NCBI RefSeq assembly: GCF_002563895.1
Contig: NZ_PDJB01000001.1
Coordinates: 479,501-543,500, forward strand
From: Pseudomonas lurida
Lineage (GTDB): Bacteria; Pseudomonadota; Gammaproteobacteria; Pseudomonadales; Pseudomonadaceae
DNA: 64,000 bases
Direction: 5' to 3'
The notes under the pieces were generated by a model, which did not search any database, was not told where the DNA came from, and saw only the letters and a list, made by a program, of their open reading frames with translations. The translations under genes were made by a program, and so were the position numbers. Numbering within the stretch: the stretch's first letter is position 1; each line of letters begins with the position of its first letter. Shown here one piece after another: positions 30,523 to 38,695 of the stretch.

Positions 30523-30944
30523 TTCAAGGCTCTCTCTACGGCGTCTGTGAATATCTTGGGGGAGGCCAGCTGCATTTCGCGAGTGGCGATTTCCACCGCC
30601 ACCTGCACGGTGGTGGCACGGGTCAGGCGCTCGCCGCTGACGAGGTCGGTGATCAGGTAGTTGACCTTCAAGCGGTTCTCCCACTCCACCAGGCTGGCGC
30701 GCACGTTGATAGTCTGGCCGAACACGGCGCCGCGCACGTAGCGCAGTTGCATGTCGATCACCGGCCAGGCGTAGCCCGATTCGAGCATTGCCGTGTAGTT
30801 ATGGCCGATCTTGTCGAGCAGCGCGCAGCGCGCCACCTCCAGGTACTTCACATAATGCCCGTGCCATACGACGTTCATGGTGTCGACGTCGAAAAACGGC
30901 ACGAGGATTTCAGTGTCGCTGTGGAATACGCCCTGGCTACGCAT
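30519..30944 (-). CDS. apeK: Acyl-CoA/ACP thioesterase, 4HBT hotdog family (ApeK-type)
   Basis: A 141-residue thioesterase with FFDVDTMNVVWHGHYVKYLE at about residues 17-36; the Asp and the H-G-H-Y pattern are those of 4-hydroxybenzoyl-CoA thioesterases. It probably hydrolyses stalled or finished acyl-ACPs. The ATG at 30944 gives the motif its proper place near the N-terminus and overlaps the ammonia lyase end by eight bases; the longer frame upstream lies inside the lyase gene and is rejected. Confidence 0.87.
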   Translation of the reverse strand: MRSQGVFHSDTEILVPFFDVDTMNVVWHGHYVKYLEVARCALLDKIGHNYTAMLESGYAWPVIDMQLRYVRGAVFGQTINVRASLVEWENRLKVNYLITDLVSGERLTRATTVQVAVEIATREMQLASPKIFTDAVERALK

Positions 30945-32478
30945 GCAGCCTCCAGTGTTGCTCGGCGATGCGTTGCAGGCACAGGCGCAGCTCGCCCTCC
31001 AGGGCGCGGTCTTCGATGACCGGCGGGAAGTCCTTGGCCAATTCTTCGTGCATCGCTGCCAGGGCCGGCGGCAAGGGGCGCGCGTCCTCGGCCTGGGCCC
31101 GCAGCCACACACCCTGGTTGGCGGCGAGCAAGGTCGCGGCGGCGACTTGCTCGGTCAGCTCCAATACGCGGATCGCATCACGAGCGGCGATGGTGCCCAT
31201 GCTGACCTTGTCCTGGTTATGGCACTCGGTGGAGCGCGAGAACACGCTGGCCGGCATGGTGTTTTTCAAGGCTTCGGCGGTCCAGGCGCTGGTGCCGATC
31301 TGCACTGCCTTGAAGCCGTGGTTGATCATCGCGCGCTCGGCCGGGGCGCCGGACAGGTTGCTCGGCAGGCCGTGGTTGTAACGCACGTCCACCAGCAGTG
31401 CGAGTTGGCGGTCAAGCAGGTCGGCGACGTTGGCGACCAGGGTCTTGAGGCTGTCCATGGCGAAGGCGATATGCCCGCCGTAGAAGTGCCCACCATGGAG
31501 TACGCGCTCTTCCTCGGCGTCGATGATCGGGTTGTCGTTGGCGCTGTTCAATTCGATCTCGATGAACGAGCGCAGCCAGTTCAGGCTGTCAGCCAGCACG
31601 CCGAGGACGTGGGGCGCACAACGCAGCGAATAGCGGTCCTGCAGGCGATGCAGGGGCGCGGTCGGAGCGTCGATCGCCAGGTCCTTGCGCAGCCAGGCAG
31701 CCACCTGCATCTGCCCGGGGTGCGGTTTGGCGGCGAACAGGCGCTCGTCGAAGTGTTCCGGGTTGCCTTGCAGCGCCACCACGTTCATCGCCGTGATGCG
31801 CGTGGCCAGTTGCAACAGGTAGTCGGCGCGGGCGAAGGCCAGGCACGCCAGGCCGGTCATCACGGCAGTGCCGTTCATCAGCGCCAGGGCTTCCTTGGGG
31901 CGCAGCACCAGGGGCTCCCAGTTCAGTTCACGGTGCACGTCGGCCGCTGTGCGGCGTTCGCCACGGAACATCACCTCCCGTTCGCCGGACAGGGTTGCCG
32001 CCACGTAGGAGAGTGGCGTCAGGTCACCGCTGGCGCCTACCGAGCCTTCCTCCGGGATCAGCGGCAGTACGTCGTGTTCGAGGAACGCCTGCAAGCGCTC
32101 CAGCAACTCCACGCGCACCCCTGACACGCCGTGGCACAGCGACTGCAAACGCGCCGCCAGCACCGCGCGGGTGGCCTGGGCATCGAGTAACTTGCCCAGG
32201 CCGCAACCATGGAAGGTGTACAGATGGCGCGGCAGGGCCTCGACGTGCTGCAGCGGCACCGCTACTACGCAGGAGTCGCCGTAGCCGGTGGTCACGCCGT
32301 AGATCACGCCTTCCTTGTCCAGCAGCGAGTCGAGGAACTGGGCGCCCTTGGCAATACGCTGGCGATAGGCGGCGTCGCCCTGCAATTGGGTCGGCGCCTG
32401 GCGGTTGGCCAGGGCCAGTACGTCTTCGATGCGCAAGGCGCGTTCGCCAAAGGTTACCGGCTCAAGATGCGTCGTCAT
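30937..32478 (-). CDS. MIO-dependent aromatic amino acid ammonia lyase (HAL/TAL family)
   Basis: A 513-residue member of the histidine/tyrosine/phenylalanine ammonia-lyase family. Ala-Ser-Gly at 149-151 (GSVGASGDLTPLSY) forms the MIO cofactor. Tyr60 in IYGVTTGYG is the usual catalytic tyrosine. The two residues that set substrate choice are Phe89-His90 by my alignment (LYTFHGCGLG). Histidase usually has Ser-His, R. sphaeroides TAL His-Leu and plant PAL Phe-Leu, so this enzyme is not readable as a standard histidase. In the cluster it would supply an aryl acid starter such as coumarate or cinnamate for the AMP ligase. ATG at 32478 overlaps the previous gene by 17 bases. Confidence 0.85.
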   Translation of the reverse strand: MTTHLEPVTFGERALRIEDVLALANRQAPTQLQGDAAYRQRIAKGAQFLDSLLDKEGVIYGVTTGYGDSCVVAVPLQHVEALPRHLYTFHGCGLGKLLDAQATRAVLAARLQSLCHGVSGVRVELLERLQAFLEHDVLPLIPEEGSVGASGDLTPLSYVAATLSGEREVMFRGERRTAADVHRELNWEPLVLRPKEALALMNGTAVMTGLACLAFARADYLLQLATRITAMNVVALQGNPEHFDERLFAAKPHPGQMQVAAWLRKDLAIDAPTAPLHRLQDRYSLRCAPHVLGVLADSLNWLRSFIEIELNSANDNPIIDAEEERVLHGGHFYGGHIAFAMDSLKTLVANVADLLDRQLALLVDVRYNHGLPSNLSGAPAERAMINHGFKAVQIGTSAWTAEALKNTMPASVFSRSTECHNQDKVSMGTIAARDAIRVLELTEQVAAATLLAANQGVWLRAQAEDARPLPPALAAMHEELAKDFPPVIEDRALEGELRLCLQRIAEQHWRLHA

Positions 32479-33397
32479 CGGTCTTCCAGAAAGGGTAAAA
32501 GTTGAACCATTGTTGGGGCGCTTCCAGGCAGAACTGGCCCAGGCGTGCGGCATAGCGCGCGGTCCACTGGGCTATGACCTGCTCGCGGGTGTTGCGTTTC
32601 CATTCGATCAGCGGCGTGAACGGTTCGATAGTCAGGCGATAGCGGCTTTCGTGCTTGAGGCACATCAGCAGGTTCACCGGGCATTTGAGCAAGCCGGCCA
32701 GCAACCAGGGGCCCTGGGGGAAGGCGGCGTCATGGCCGAGGAAATCCACGCGCACCGTACGCCCGCCATGCAGCGGCACGCGGTCGCCGGCGATGGCCAG
32801 CCACTCGCCGTCGTCAAGGCGCTGGCTGAGCAGCAGCATGGTGGCCGGGTCCAGCTCGCTGACCTGGATCAGGCGCAAGTGGGTGGCGCCGGCTTCGCCC
32901 AGCAGACGGTTGAATTGTTCGGCGTGCTTGGTGTGCACCAGCACGTTCATGGTGACCTGTTCACCGATCTCGGCGAGGGCACGGCACACTTCGAGGTTGC
33001 CCAGGTGCGCGCCCACCAGCATCTGCCCGCGTTCGCCACGCAGTTGCCCGCGCAATTGCGCCGGGTCGTTGATCTCGATCTGTTCCAGGCGCAGCTTGCC
33101 GTTCCACACGTCGAGTTTGTCCAGCAGTGACTCGGCAAACGCCATGAACTGGCCGAAGACTTTCCAGTGAGTGGGGCGCAGCTCATCGCGCCCGCTCCAG
33201 TCGGCCAGGCGCTGCTGGTAGTGCCAGGCACTCTGGCGTGCGGTGCGGCCGAACAGGAAAAAGTACAGCACGATGCCATACAGCACCGGGCTCAACACGC
33301 GGCGCCCGAGGACCTTGGCGGCGAAGGCGGTGAGTTTCATCAGCCAGTAGCTGCCGCGTTCCTCGCGATCGGCCCAGTGCTTGGTGCTGTCATTCAT
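32462..33397 (-). CDS. LpxL/HtrB-family lysophospholipid acyltransferase (C-terminal half of ApeJ)
   Basis: A 311-residue membrane-bound acyltransferase. GAHLGNLEV near residue 130 is the HX4E catalytic motif, and a hydrophobic helix lies near residues 35-52 (SPVLYGIVLYFFLFG). In E. coli-type clusters a single ApeJ protein joins a glycosyltransferase to this acyltransferase, whereas here two genes share the work. It should help build the lipid anchor to which the polyene is attached. ATG at 33397 overlaps the upstream stop by four bases. Confidence 0.83.
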   Translation of the reverse strand: MNDSTKHWADREERGSYWLMKLTAFAAKVLGRRVLSPVLYGIVLYFFLFGRTARQSAWHYQQRLADWSGRDELRPTHWKVFGQFMAFAESLLDKLDVWNGKLRLEQIEINDPAQLRGQLRGERGQMLVGAHLGNLEVCRALAEIGEQVTMNVLVHTKHAEQFNRLLGEAGATHLRLIQVSELDPATMLLLSQRLDDGEWLAIAGDRVPLHGGRTVRVDFLGHDAAFPQGPWLLAGLLKCPVNLLMCLKHESRYRLTIEPFTPLIEWKRNTREQVIAQWTARYAARLGQFCLEAPQQWFNFYPFWKTDDDAS

Positions 33398-34128
33398 GCT
33401 TGCCACCGTCGCCACAGGATCATCGGCGCGCGGACCAGCATGCCGAAGAACAACCGGGTGTGCATGGCCGAGATGCGCACGTTGTCGCGGAACAAGCGAA
33501 AGTGTGACAAGCCGTCTGCCGGGTAATGCACCTGGGTCGGCAGCCAGCGCATCGGCTGGTTGCGCCAGGCCAGGCGCACCAGTATGTCGGAGTCGAAATC
33601 CATGCGCGTGCCGATGTAGGCCGAGTCCATCAGCGCCAGCACCGGTGCCAGCGGGTATACGCGAAAGCCACACATCGAGTCGCGGATTTGCAGCGACAGG
33701 GTGTTGATCCACACCCACACGTGGGTCAGGTAGCGCGCGTACAAACGGCCTTTGGGCACGCTGTCATCGTATTCGGGGTAGCCACAGATGATGGCGTCGG
33801 GGTGCCTGCGCGAGGTGTCGATAAAGGTCTCGACTTCGCGCAAGTCATGCTGGCCGTCGGCGTCGACTTGCAGGGCATGGCTGAAGCCCTGGCGTGCGGC
33901 CTCTCGGAACCCGGCCATCACCGCACCGCCCTTGCCCTGGTTGTTCGGCAAGGTCAGCAGGGTGACGTTGTCCAGGGTCGCCAATTGCGCGAGTACGGCG
34001 GCGCAGGCCGGGCTGCTGCCGTCGTCGACCAGCAGGCAAGGCAGGCCACTGCCCAGCAGGCTGCGGACCACGGCCGGGACGGCGGCTTCGTGGTTGTAGA
34101 CCGGAATCAGGGCGCAGGGGTTATGCAT
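33394..34128 (-). CDS. Family 2 glycosyltransferase (N-terminal half of ApeJ)
   Basis: A 244-residue GT-A glycosyltransferase. LIPVYNHEAAVPAVV opens the nucleotide-sugar domain, LLVDDGSSP is the first Asp pair and QVDADGQHD near residue 90 is the metal-binding DxD. A C-terminal RDSMCGFRVYP region resembles dolichyl-phosphate sugar synthase types. It probably adds a sugar to the lipid anchor. It overlaps its neighbours by eight bases on one side and four on the other. Confidence 0.85.
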   Translation of the reverse strand: MHNPCALIPVYNHEAAVPAVVRSLLGSGLPCLLVDDGSSPACAAVLAQLATLDNVTLLTLPNNQGKGGAVMAGFREAARQGFSHALQVDADGQHDLREVETFIDTSRRHPDAIICGYPEYDDSVPKGRLYARYLTHVWVWINTLSLQIRDSMCGFRVYPLAPVLALMDSAYIGTRMDFDSDILVRLAWRNQPMRWLPTQVHYPADGLSHFRLFRDNVRISAMHTRLFFGMLVRAPMILWRRWQA

Positions 34129-35791
34129 GTTGGGCCACCAACTGAATCCGGCCGCTGGAGCAGGCCGCGACACCATTGCGATAGGCGAAATACAACTTGC
34201 CGCGTTGCGCATCAAAGCGCAGGTGCAGTTCGATTGCATCGCCAGGACGCACCAGTTGCTGGAACTTGAGCACTTCCATGCCGGCAAAGGTCGGCGGCAG
34301 GTCGAGCCATTGCTGGCCCAGGTTGAACGCCCATTCCACCTGCACCACCCCCGGCAGCACCGGCGTGACCGGGAAGTGCCCGCTGAAATACGCCAGGTCC
34401 GGCGGCACGCTCAGTTGCAAGGTCCATTCGCCGTCGGCTTCGACGTGCTCCAGCACTTCCGGCGCCTTCGGCCGGGCTGCCAGCAACAGCGCCTCGACGT
34501 CGGCCTGGGGCAGTTTGCCTTGGCTGTTCAGGGGCAACTGTCTCAGCAAGCGCCAGCGCCGGGGCAATGCCAAGGCTTCGCAATGTTGGCTCAAGTGGTG
34601 GCGCAGGGTCTGGGTGAGCGTGCGTCGGCCCTGATTGCGCAGGGCATGCAGGCCCTCGTCGCTCAGCACCACCAGCGCGCCAAGAGAGGCGCGGTTTTCC
34701 TGCACCACGCCCAGGCGGGTTTCCGCGACCCACGGGTGCGCCATCAGCGCGTGTTCCAGCATGGGCAGGGAGATGCGTTTTTCTTCCAGCTTGACGATGC
34801 GATCCAGGCGGCCCAACAGCTCGAAACGGCCATCGGCATGAATGCGTGCCGCGTCGGCGGTTTGTTCGACATGCCCCTCAGGCAGGTAAGGCGAGGCGAT
34901 GCGCAGGGCGCCTTCGGCATCCTGGCTCAGTTGCACATCGGCAAACGGCTGCCAGGGTTGTGCGCCTTGGCGCCAGGCAATGCCGCCGGTTTCCGAGCTG
35001 CCGAGGATCTCTGTCGGCCATTGCTGCAAACGGTCGTATAGGCTGGCGGCGGCTTCTACGGGCAGTGCGCCGCCGGATGAAAACACCCGCGACACCTGGC
35101 TCAGCGCGGGCCAGTCGAGGTTGTCACCCATGCGCTTGAGCAACGCCGGACTGGCGACCCAGGCGAAGTGCGGGTGTTCGCGGCTGGCGCGCTGCAAGTC
35201 TTCGGGGAAGGCCAGCTGTTGGCGAACAAAGGTACGGCCGGCGCACAGCGGCCAAAGCACCCGGAACAGCAGGCCGTAGATATGCTGGGTGGCGACGCTG
35301 CCAATGATGCAGGCGTCCTTGAGGTCCGGCCCCCACAGGGTTTCCAGGGCCTCGACCTCGTTGGCCAGTTGGCGCAGGGTCTTGTCGATGCGCTTGGGTT
35401 CGCCGCTGGAGCCGGAAGTGCACAGGCTCAGTTGGCAGGTGTCCAGATCAAGCGCGGCAGCGCTCAGCGGCGCCTGGTACAGCGCATCCAGGTCCGCCGC
35501 TTCGGTCAGCCAGGCATCGACGGCTTCATTCCAGCGTTGGCGGGTCTGAGGTTGCAAATCGGCGGGCAGCAGCACGCTGACCCCGGCCCGCCAGGCGCCC
35601 AGTAGCGCGATTGCCAGCAGGCCTGCATCTTCCAGGTACACGGCCAGGCGCCGGATACCGCGGGCCTGCAAGCCTGCCGCCAGGCTCAGGGACTGCTCGC
35701 GCAACTGCGCGTGATTCATGGCAGGTTCGGTGGTGACCCAACGCTGTTCCAGCGGCTCGAGCAGCAAGTGCTCAAGTTTCAACCCATTCAT
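34121..35791 (-). CDS. AMP ligase (ApeH) fused to hotdog dehydratase (ApeI)
   Basis: A 556-residue fusion. Residues 1 to about 430 are an ANL-family acyl-AMP ligase: TSGSSGEPK at 125-133 is the phosphate-binding A3 motif, and [10 protein letters not shown] and [20 protein letters not shown] follow. It should activate the aryl acid and load it on the ACP. Residues about 440-556 are a FabZ/FabA-like hotdog dehydratase: [15 protein letters not shown] with His472. In the classical clusters these are separate genes, apeH and apeI. There is no stop or frameshift between the parts. It can pair with ApeP only while attached to the ligase. ATG at 35791. Confidence 0.87.
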   Translation of the reverse strand: MNGLKLEHLLLEPLEQRWVTTEPAMNHAQLREQSLSLAAGLQARGIRRLAVYLEDAGLLAIALLGAWRAGVSVLLPADLQPQTRQRWNEAVDAWLTEAADLDALYQAPLSAAALDLDTCQLSLCTSGSSGEPKRIDKTLRQLANEVEALETLWGPDLKDACIIGSVATQHIYGLLFRVLWPLCAGRTFVRQQLAFPEDLQRASREHPHFAWVASPALLKRMGDNLDWPALSQVSRVFSSGGALPVEAAASLYDRLQQWPTEILGSSETGGIAWRQGAQPWQPFADVQLSQDAEGALRIASPYLPEGHVEQTADAARIHADGRFELLGRLDRIVKLEEKRISLPMLEHALMAHPWVAETRLGVVQENRASLGALVVLSDEGLHALRNQGRRTLTQTLRHHLSQHCEALALPRRWRLLRQLPLNSQGKLPQADVEALLLAARPKAPEVLEHVEADGEWTLQLSVPPDLAYFSGHFPVTPVLPGVVQVEWAFNLGQQWLDLPPTFAGMEVLKFQQLVRPGDAIELHLRFDAQRGKLYFAYRNGVAACSSGRIQLVAQHA

Positions 35792-36333
35792 ACGCGGCCT
35801 CGAACCCTTTGTCGTACCAGCCATTCCACGGCAAACAACAGCCCCATCAGCCCATAGGCGATCAGGCCGTTGTACAACGTCCACCAGCCCAGCGGCGCCC
35901 ACAGGGTGAGGGCGGCGGCAAGCAGGCCATTACACAGAAAAAACACGCTCCATACCACGGTCACCCGGCGGGTATACACGATGACATGAGGCGGCAACAC
36001 GGGCTCAGTCATGCGTGCCAGGCGCTCGACCACCGGCGGGCCGTACTTGAGGCTCAAGCCGAACAGCGCCAACATGAACGCACTGACCAGGCTCGGGTAC
36101 CAGCGCAACAGGCGGGGTTCATCGAACCAGGCCAGCAGCAGGCAAAACACGATCACCGCCAGCGCCATCCAGCGACTGCCGGGGCGTCGCACACCGGTCA
36201 GTGCACGCAGCAGCCACAGGCCGCCCAGCAGCAGGCCGAATTGCCAAGGCGCAAAGTGCTCGGTGCCGTAATACACCGCAAAGGGGTACAGCAGCCCCGC
36301 CAACAGCAGGCCGAGGCCGATCAGCCGGCTCAT
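35788..36333 (-). CDS. apeG: Polytopic membrane protein (COG4648/ApeG-type)
   Basis: A 181-residue inner-membrane protein with about five hydrophobic helices (for example IGLGLLLAGLLYPFAVYYG, MALAVIVFCLLLAWF and GWWTLYNGLIAYGLMGLLFA). Its function is not known to me; it is a regular member of aryl polyene clusters next to the acyl carrier proteins. Four-base overlaps on both sides. Confidence 0.8.
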   Translation of the reverse strand: MSRLIGLGLLLAGLLYPFAVYYGTEHFAPWQFGLLLGGLWLLRALTGVRRPGSRWMALAVIVFCLLLAWFDEPRLLRWYPSLVSAFMLALFGLSLKYGPPVVERLARMTEPVLPPHVIVYTRRVTVVWSVFFLCNGLLAAALTLWAPLGWWTLYNGLIAYGLMGLLFAVEWLVRQRVRGRV

Positions 36334-36584
36334 GCGGCGGGCTGGACCAGACGGTACACCGCCTCAACCACGTCGCTCACCGTGCGCACCGCCTTGAATT
36401 CCTCGGCGGCGATCTTCTTGCCGGTCTGGCGCTTGATATGGTCGATCAAGTCGACCGCATCGATGCTGTCGATTTCCAGGTCCTGGTACAGATTGGCGTC
36501 AAGGGTGACGCGTTCCGGCGGCAGTTCGAACAGTTCTACCAAGGCGTCGCGCAGGGTGTTGAAAATTTCGTCACGAGTTTGCAT
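36330..36584 (-). CDS. apeF: Acyl carrier protein (ApeF-type)
   Basis: An 84-residue acidic ACP. Ser40 in LEIDSIDAVDLI is the 4'-phosphopantetheine attachment site. It is the second of two tandem ACPs; the aryl-polyene chain grows on ACPs of this type. It ends with a four-base overlap to the membrane-protein gene. Confidence 0.92.
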   Translation of the reverse strand: MQTRDEIFNTLRDALVELFELPPERVTLDANLYQDLEIDSIDAVDLIDHIKRQTGKKIAAEEFKAVRTVSDVVEAVYRLVQPAA

Positions 36585-36593
36585 GGTCCGGTC

Positions 36594-36863
36594 TCAAGCT
36601 GCCTGTCTAGCCGTGACGAACGCCGCAAGGCTGGCCACGTTGGTGAAGTGATTGCGGGTATCCTTGGCGTCGGCATCGATCTTGATGCCGTACTTTTTCT
36701 GGATCGCCAGGCCCAGTTCCAGGGCGTCTACCGAATCCAGGCCGAGGCCTTCGCCGAACAGGGTTTGCTCGCTGCCGATGTCGTCTACGCCGATGTCTTC
36801 CAGGCCCAGGGCCTCGATGATCAGCGTCTTAATGTCGTGCTCAAGGCGGTGTTGGTCGCTCAT
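36594..36863 (-). CDS. apeE: Acyl carrier protein (ApeE-type)
   Basis: An 89-residue acidic ACP with Ser44 in GLGLDSVDALELG as the phosphopantetheine site. It is the first of the pair and overlaps the acyltransferase gene by 23 bases. In the Xenorhabdus work one ACP carries the starter and the growing chain; which one does so here cannot be told from sequence. Confidence 0.92.
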   Translation of the reverse strand: MSDQHRLEHDIKTLIIEALGLEDIGVDDIGSEQTLFGEGLGLDSVDALELGLAIQKKYGIKIDADAKDTRNHFTNVASLAAFVTARQAA

Positions 36864-37653
36864 CTTCGGCGAGCTCCTTAATGAAATAGTGATGCAGGTA
36901 ATCGTTGAGCTTGCGTGAGGCCTGGGGCGCGGGGCCCAGTGTTGCGAACGCCTGTGGTTCTATATCGGCACCCACGCGCAAACTGAAGTGCACGCGGCGT
37001 TTAGGGATGCGATACCAGGGTTCGACCTTGGTGAGGGTCGTGGGGCTGACCTTGATCACCACGGGGGTGATGATTGTCGCACCGCGCAGTGCAATCGCGG
37101 CACCGCCGCGATGAAAGGCAGGCGCTGCGCCGGGTGGGGTGCGGGTGCCTTCCGGAAAGATGATCAGTGTCTGGCCACCGCGCAGGGCATCGGCGGCGGC
37201 ATCGAGCATTTCGGCGCTGCCGTCGTTGCTGATGTAACCGGCGTCGCGCACGGGGCCTCGCGTGAAGGGGTTTTGCCACAGGCTCTGCTTGACCACGCAG
37301 TTGGCCTGGCGCACCAGGCCAATCAGGAACACCACGTCGATCAGCGACGGGTGGTTGGCGATAATCATCTGTCCCGGCCGCCCGAGCTTTTCTGCACCTT
37401 CGACGCTGAAGGTCAGCACGCCGGCGCGCTGCATCAGGCGAATAAAGAACCAGAACAGCCAACTGATCGTGTGGCGAGCGCGGCGTCGGTGGTTGGCTGC
37501 GTCGCCTGGCAGGCAGCTGAGCAACGGAAACACCAGCAGGCGCAGGCACAGCCCGCCGAACCCGAACAGCGCAAAGCTGGCAGCGGTGGCGAACAGGCGC
37601 CAGTAATAGGCGTCCCGTGGTTTGTCGTTCACGGCTTGCGTTGCCAGTTCCAT
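36841..37653 (-). CDS. apeD: PlsC-type lysophospholipid acyltransferase (ApeD-type)
   Basis: A 270-residue membrane acyltransferase. NHPSLID at residues 100-106 is the catalytic NHX4D motif and FPEGTR at 166-171 the substrate-binding motif. Two hydrophobic segments lie at about 22-48 and 62-72. It should acylate the lipid anchor that holds the polyene in the outer membrane. ATG at 37653 overlaps the chain-length factor gene by 25 bases; the in-frame extension upstream is inside that gene and is rejected. Confidence 0.87.
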   Translation of the reverse strand: MELATQAVNDKPRDAYYWRLFATAASFALFGFGGLCLRLLVFPLLSCLPGDAANHRRRARHTISWLFWFFIRLMQRAGVLTFSVEGAEKLGRPGQMIIANHPSLIDVVFLIGLVRQANCVVKQSLWQNPFTRGPVRDAGYISNDGSAEMLDAAADALRGGQTLIIFPEGTRTPPGAAPAFHRGGAAIALRGATIITPVVIKVSPTTLTKVEPWYRIPKRRVHFSLRVGADIEPQAFATLGPAPQASRKLNDYLHHYFIKELAEDERPTPP

Positions 37654-38348
37654 ACTCGGTTCTTCCAGGCATGTTGGCAGGCGACCTTCTCGGTGAGCAG
37701 GGTGCGCAGCAGGTTCAGGGCGTGGGGCCACTGGGTTTGAGTGGGTTGGACAGTGCCGCGGTCCAGTTCCAGCTGCCACTCGTCGCCCGGTGTCAGCAAC
37801 AGGCCGAGGGCATAGGGAAAGGGCACGTCGACGATCCAGCTGGCATAAGCCTCGGGCGGCTGCTCTTCAGTGATCACCAGCAACACCGCCGGTGCGCCTT
37901 CGTTGAGCAGCGCGGCGGCTTCGAGCATGCCGTGTTCCAGGCCATCGCCGACGGCAGCGAGGGCGGTCATTTCGCTGGTTTCATTGCGCAGGATCGACCA
38001 CAGGCCAATCACCGCGTTGTGCACCGACAGGCTGAACTGGGTGGGCGACAGCGGCTGGTCGTTGGCCAGGTCGCTGAGGATGTCGAGGGTGCGCGGGGTC
38101 TCGCCATGCCGGGAAATGAACACCAGCGGCAGGTCCTGCAGGCCCTCGGCCAATGGCCAGCCGACGCTGAAGGCCATGCGCGCCAGGCGGCTCAGGCGGC
38201 GACGCTGCATGGCTGGCAGGAATGACACATCCGGGGCGGCATCACTTGCGGGCAGCAACACCGGGGCCTGGCACCAGGCGCGCCAGTCGTCCACGCTCTC
38301 GAGCCCTGGGGCCCAGGCGCGCCATTGGGCGATGTTGAAAGTGATCAC
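37629..38348 (-). CDS. apeC: Beta-ketoacyl synthase-like chain-length factor (ApeC-type)
   Basis: First gene of the operon. A 239-residue protein with the N-terminal half of a ketosynthase fold (ketoacyl-synt_2 group). Where a true KS has its Cys-containing ACTSSA motif, this one reads ALAAVGDGLEHG, so there is no nucleophile, as expected for a chain-length factor partnered with ApeO. The start is GTG at 38348, following a leader of about 80 bases from the candidate promoter. Confidence 0.82.
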   Translation of the reverse strand: MITFNIAQWRAWAPGLESVDDWRAWCQAPVLLPASDAAPDVSFLPAMQRRRLSRLARMAFSVGWPLAEGLQDLPLVFISRHGETPRTLDILSDLANDQPLSPTQFSLSVHNAVIGLWSILRNETSEMTALAAVGDGLEHGMLEAAALLNEGAPAVLLVITEEQPPEAYASWIVDVPFPYALGLLLTPGDEWQLELDRGTVQPTQTQWPHALNLLRTLLTEKVACQHAWKNRVWNWQRKP

Positions 38349-38434
38349 TGAGAAGGTATCCCGCCCCTGCGGGCTTCCATGTGCGGTTTTTGGCCCCGAA
38401 TACCGGGACAGGGAGCAATAGCCGAATGGCGCGC
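38349..38434 (-). other. Leader region of the aryl polyene operon
   Basis: About 80 bases between the candidate promoter and the GTG. Near the start codon (38360-38373) is a small hairpin, CCCGC-CCCT-GCGGG on the plus strand, that could cover the ribosome-binding region. No convincing Shine-Dalgarno is seen, so initiation may be weak or regulated. Confidence 0.3.
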
Positions 38435-38463
38435 ATTATCCCGGTGCCGTGGGGTTCTAGCAA
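38435..38463 (-). promoter_or_regulatory. Candidate sigma70 promoter of the aryl polyene operon
   Basis: On the minus strand TTGCTA (38463-38458) and GATAAT (38440-38435) are spaced by 17 bases. It is the best match in the interval and lies upstream of the first gene of a 20-gene operon without other large gaps. The rest of the 38464-38695 gap is AT-rich and probably contains the divergent parA promoter, which I could not place. Confidence 0.5.
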
Positions 38464-38695
38464 ACATTGGTAAAGAATTGTGCATCGCCAATTACAAAAT
38501 AGTTGGAAGAATTTACAGATTGTCCTTTACCACGGACGTGATGCATTGTCGGACCGTTCTTTTTAATCTGTCGCTTGCGTATGACAGACAGGTCGCCGAT
38601 GGCCTTTGATGCAGGAGTGCATGGATGAACGAGGTAGCTAACAGGCGCTTTTGCCCTCTACACTCGGACATTCATTGATACACGGAGGTTTTTCC

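Noticed and set aside
30937..32478. Histidase of the hut operon
   Set aside because: No hutU, hutI or hutG next to it, a non-histidase pair at the specificity site, and full integration in the pigment operon.
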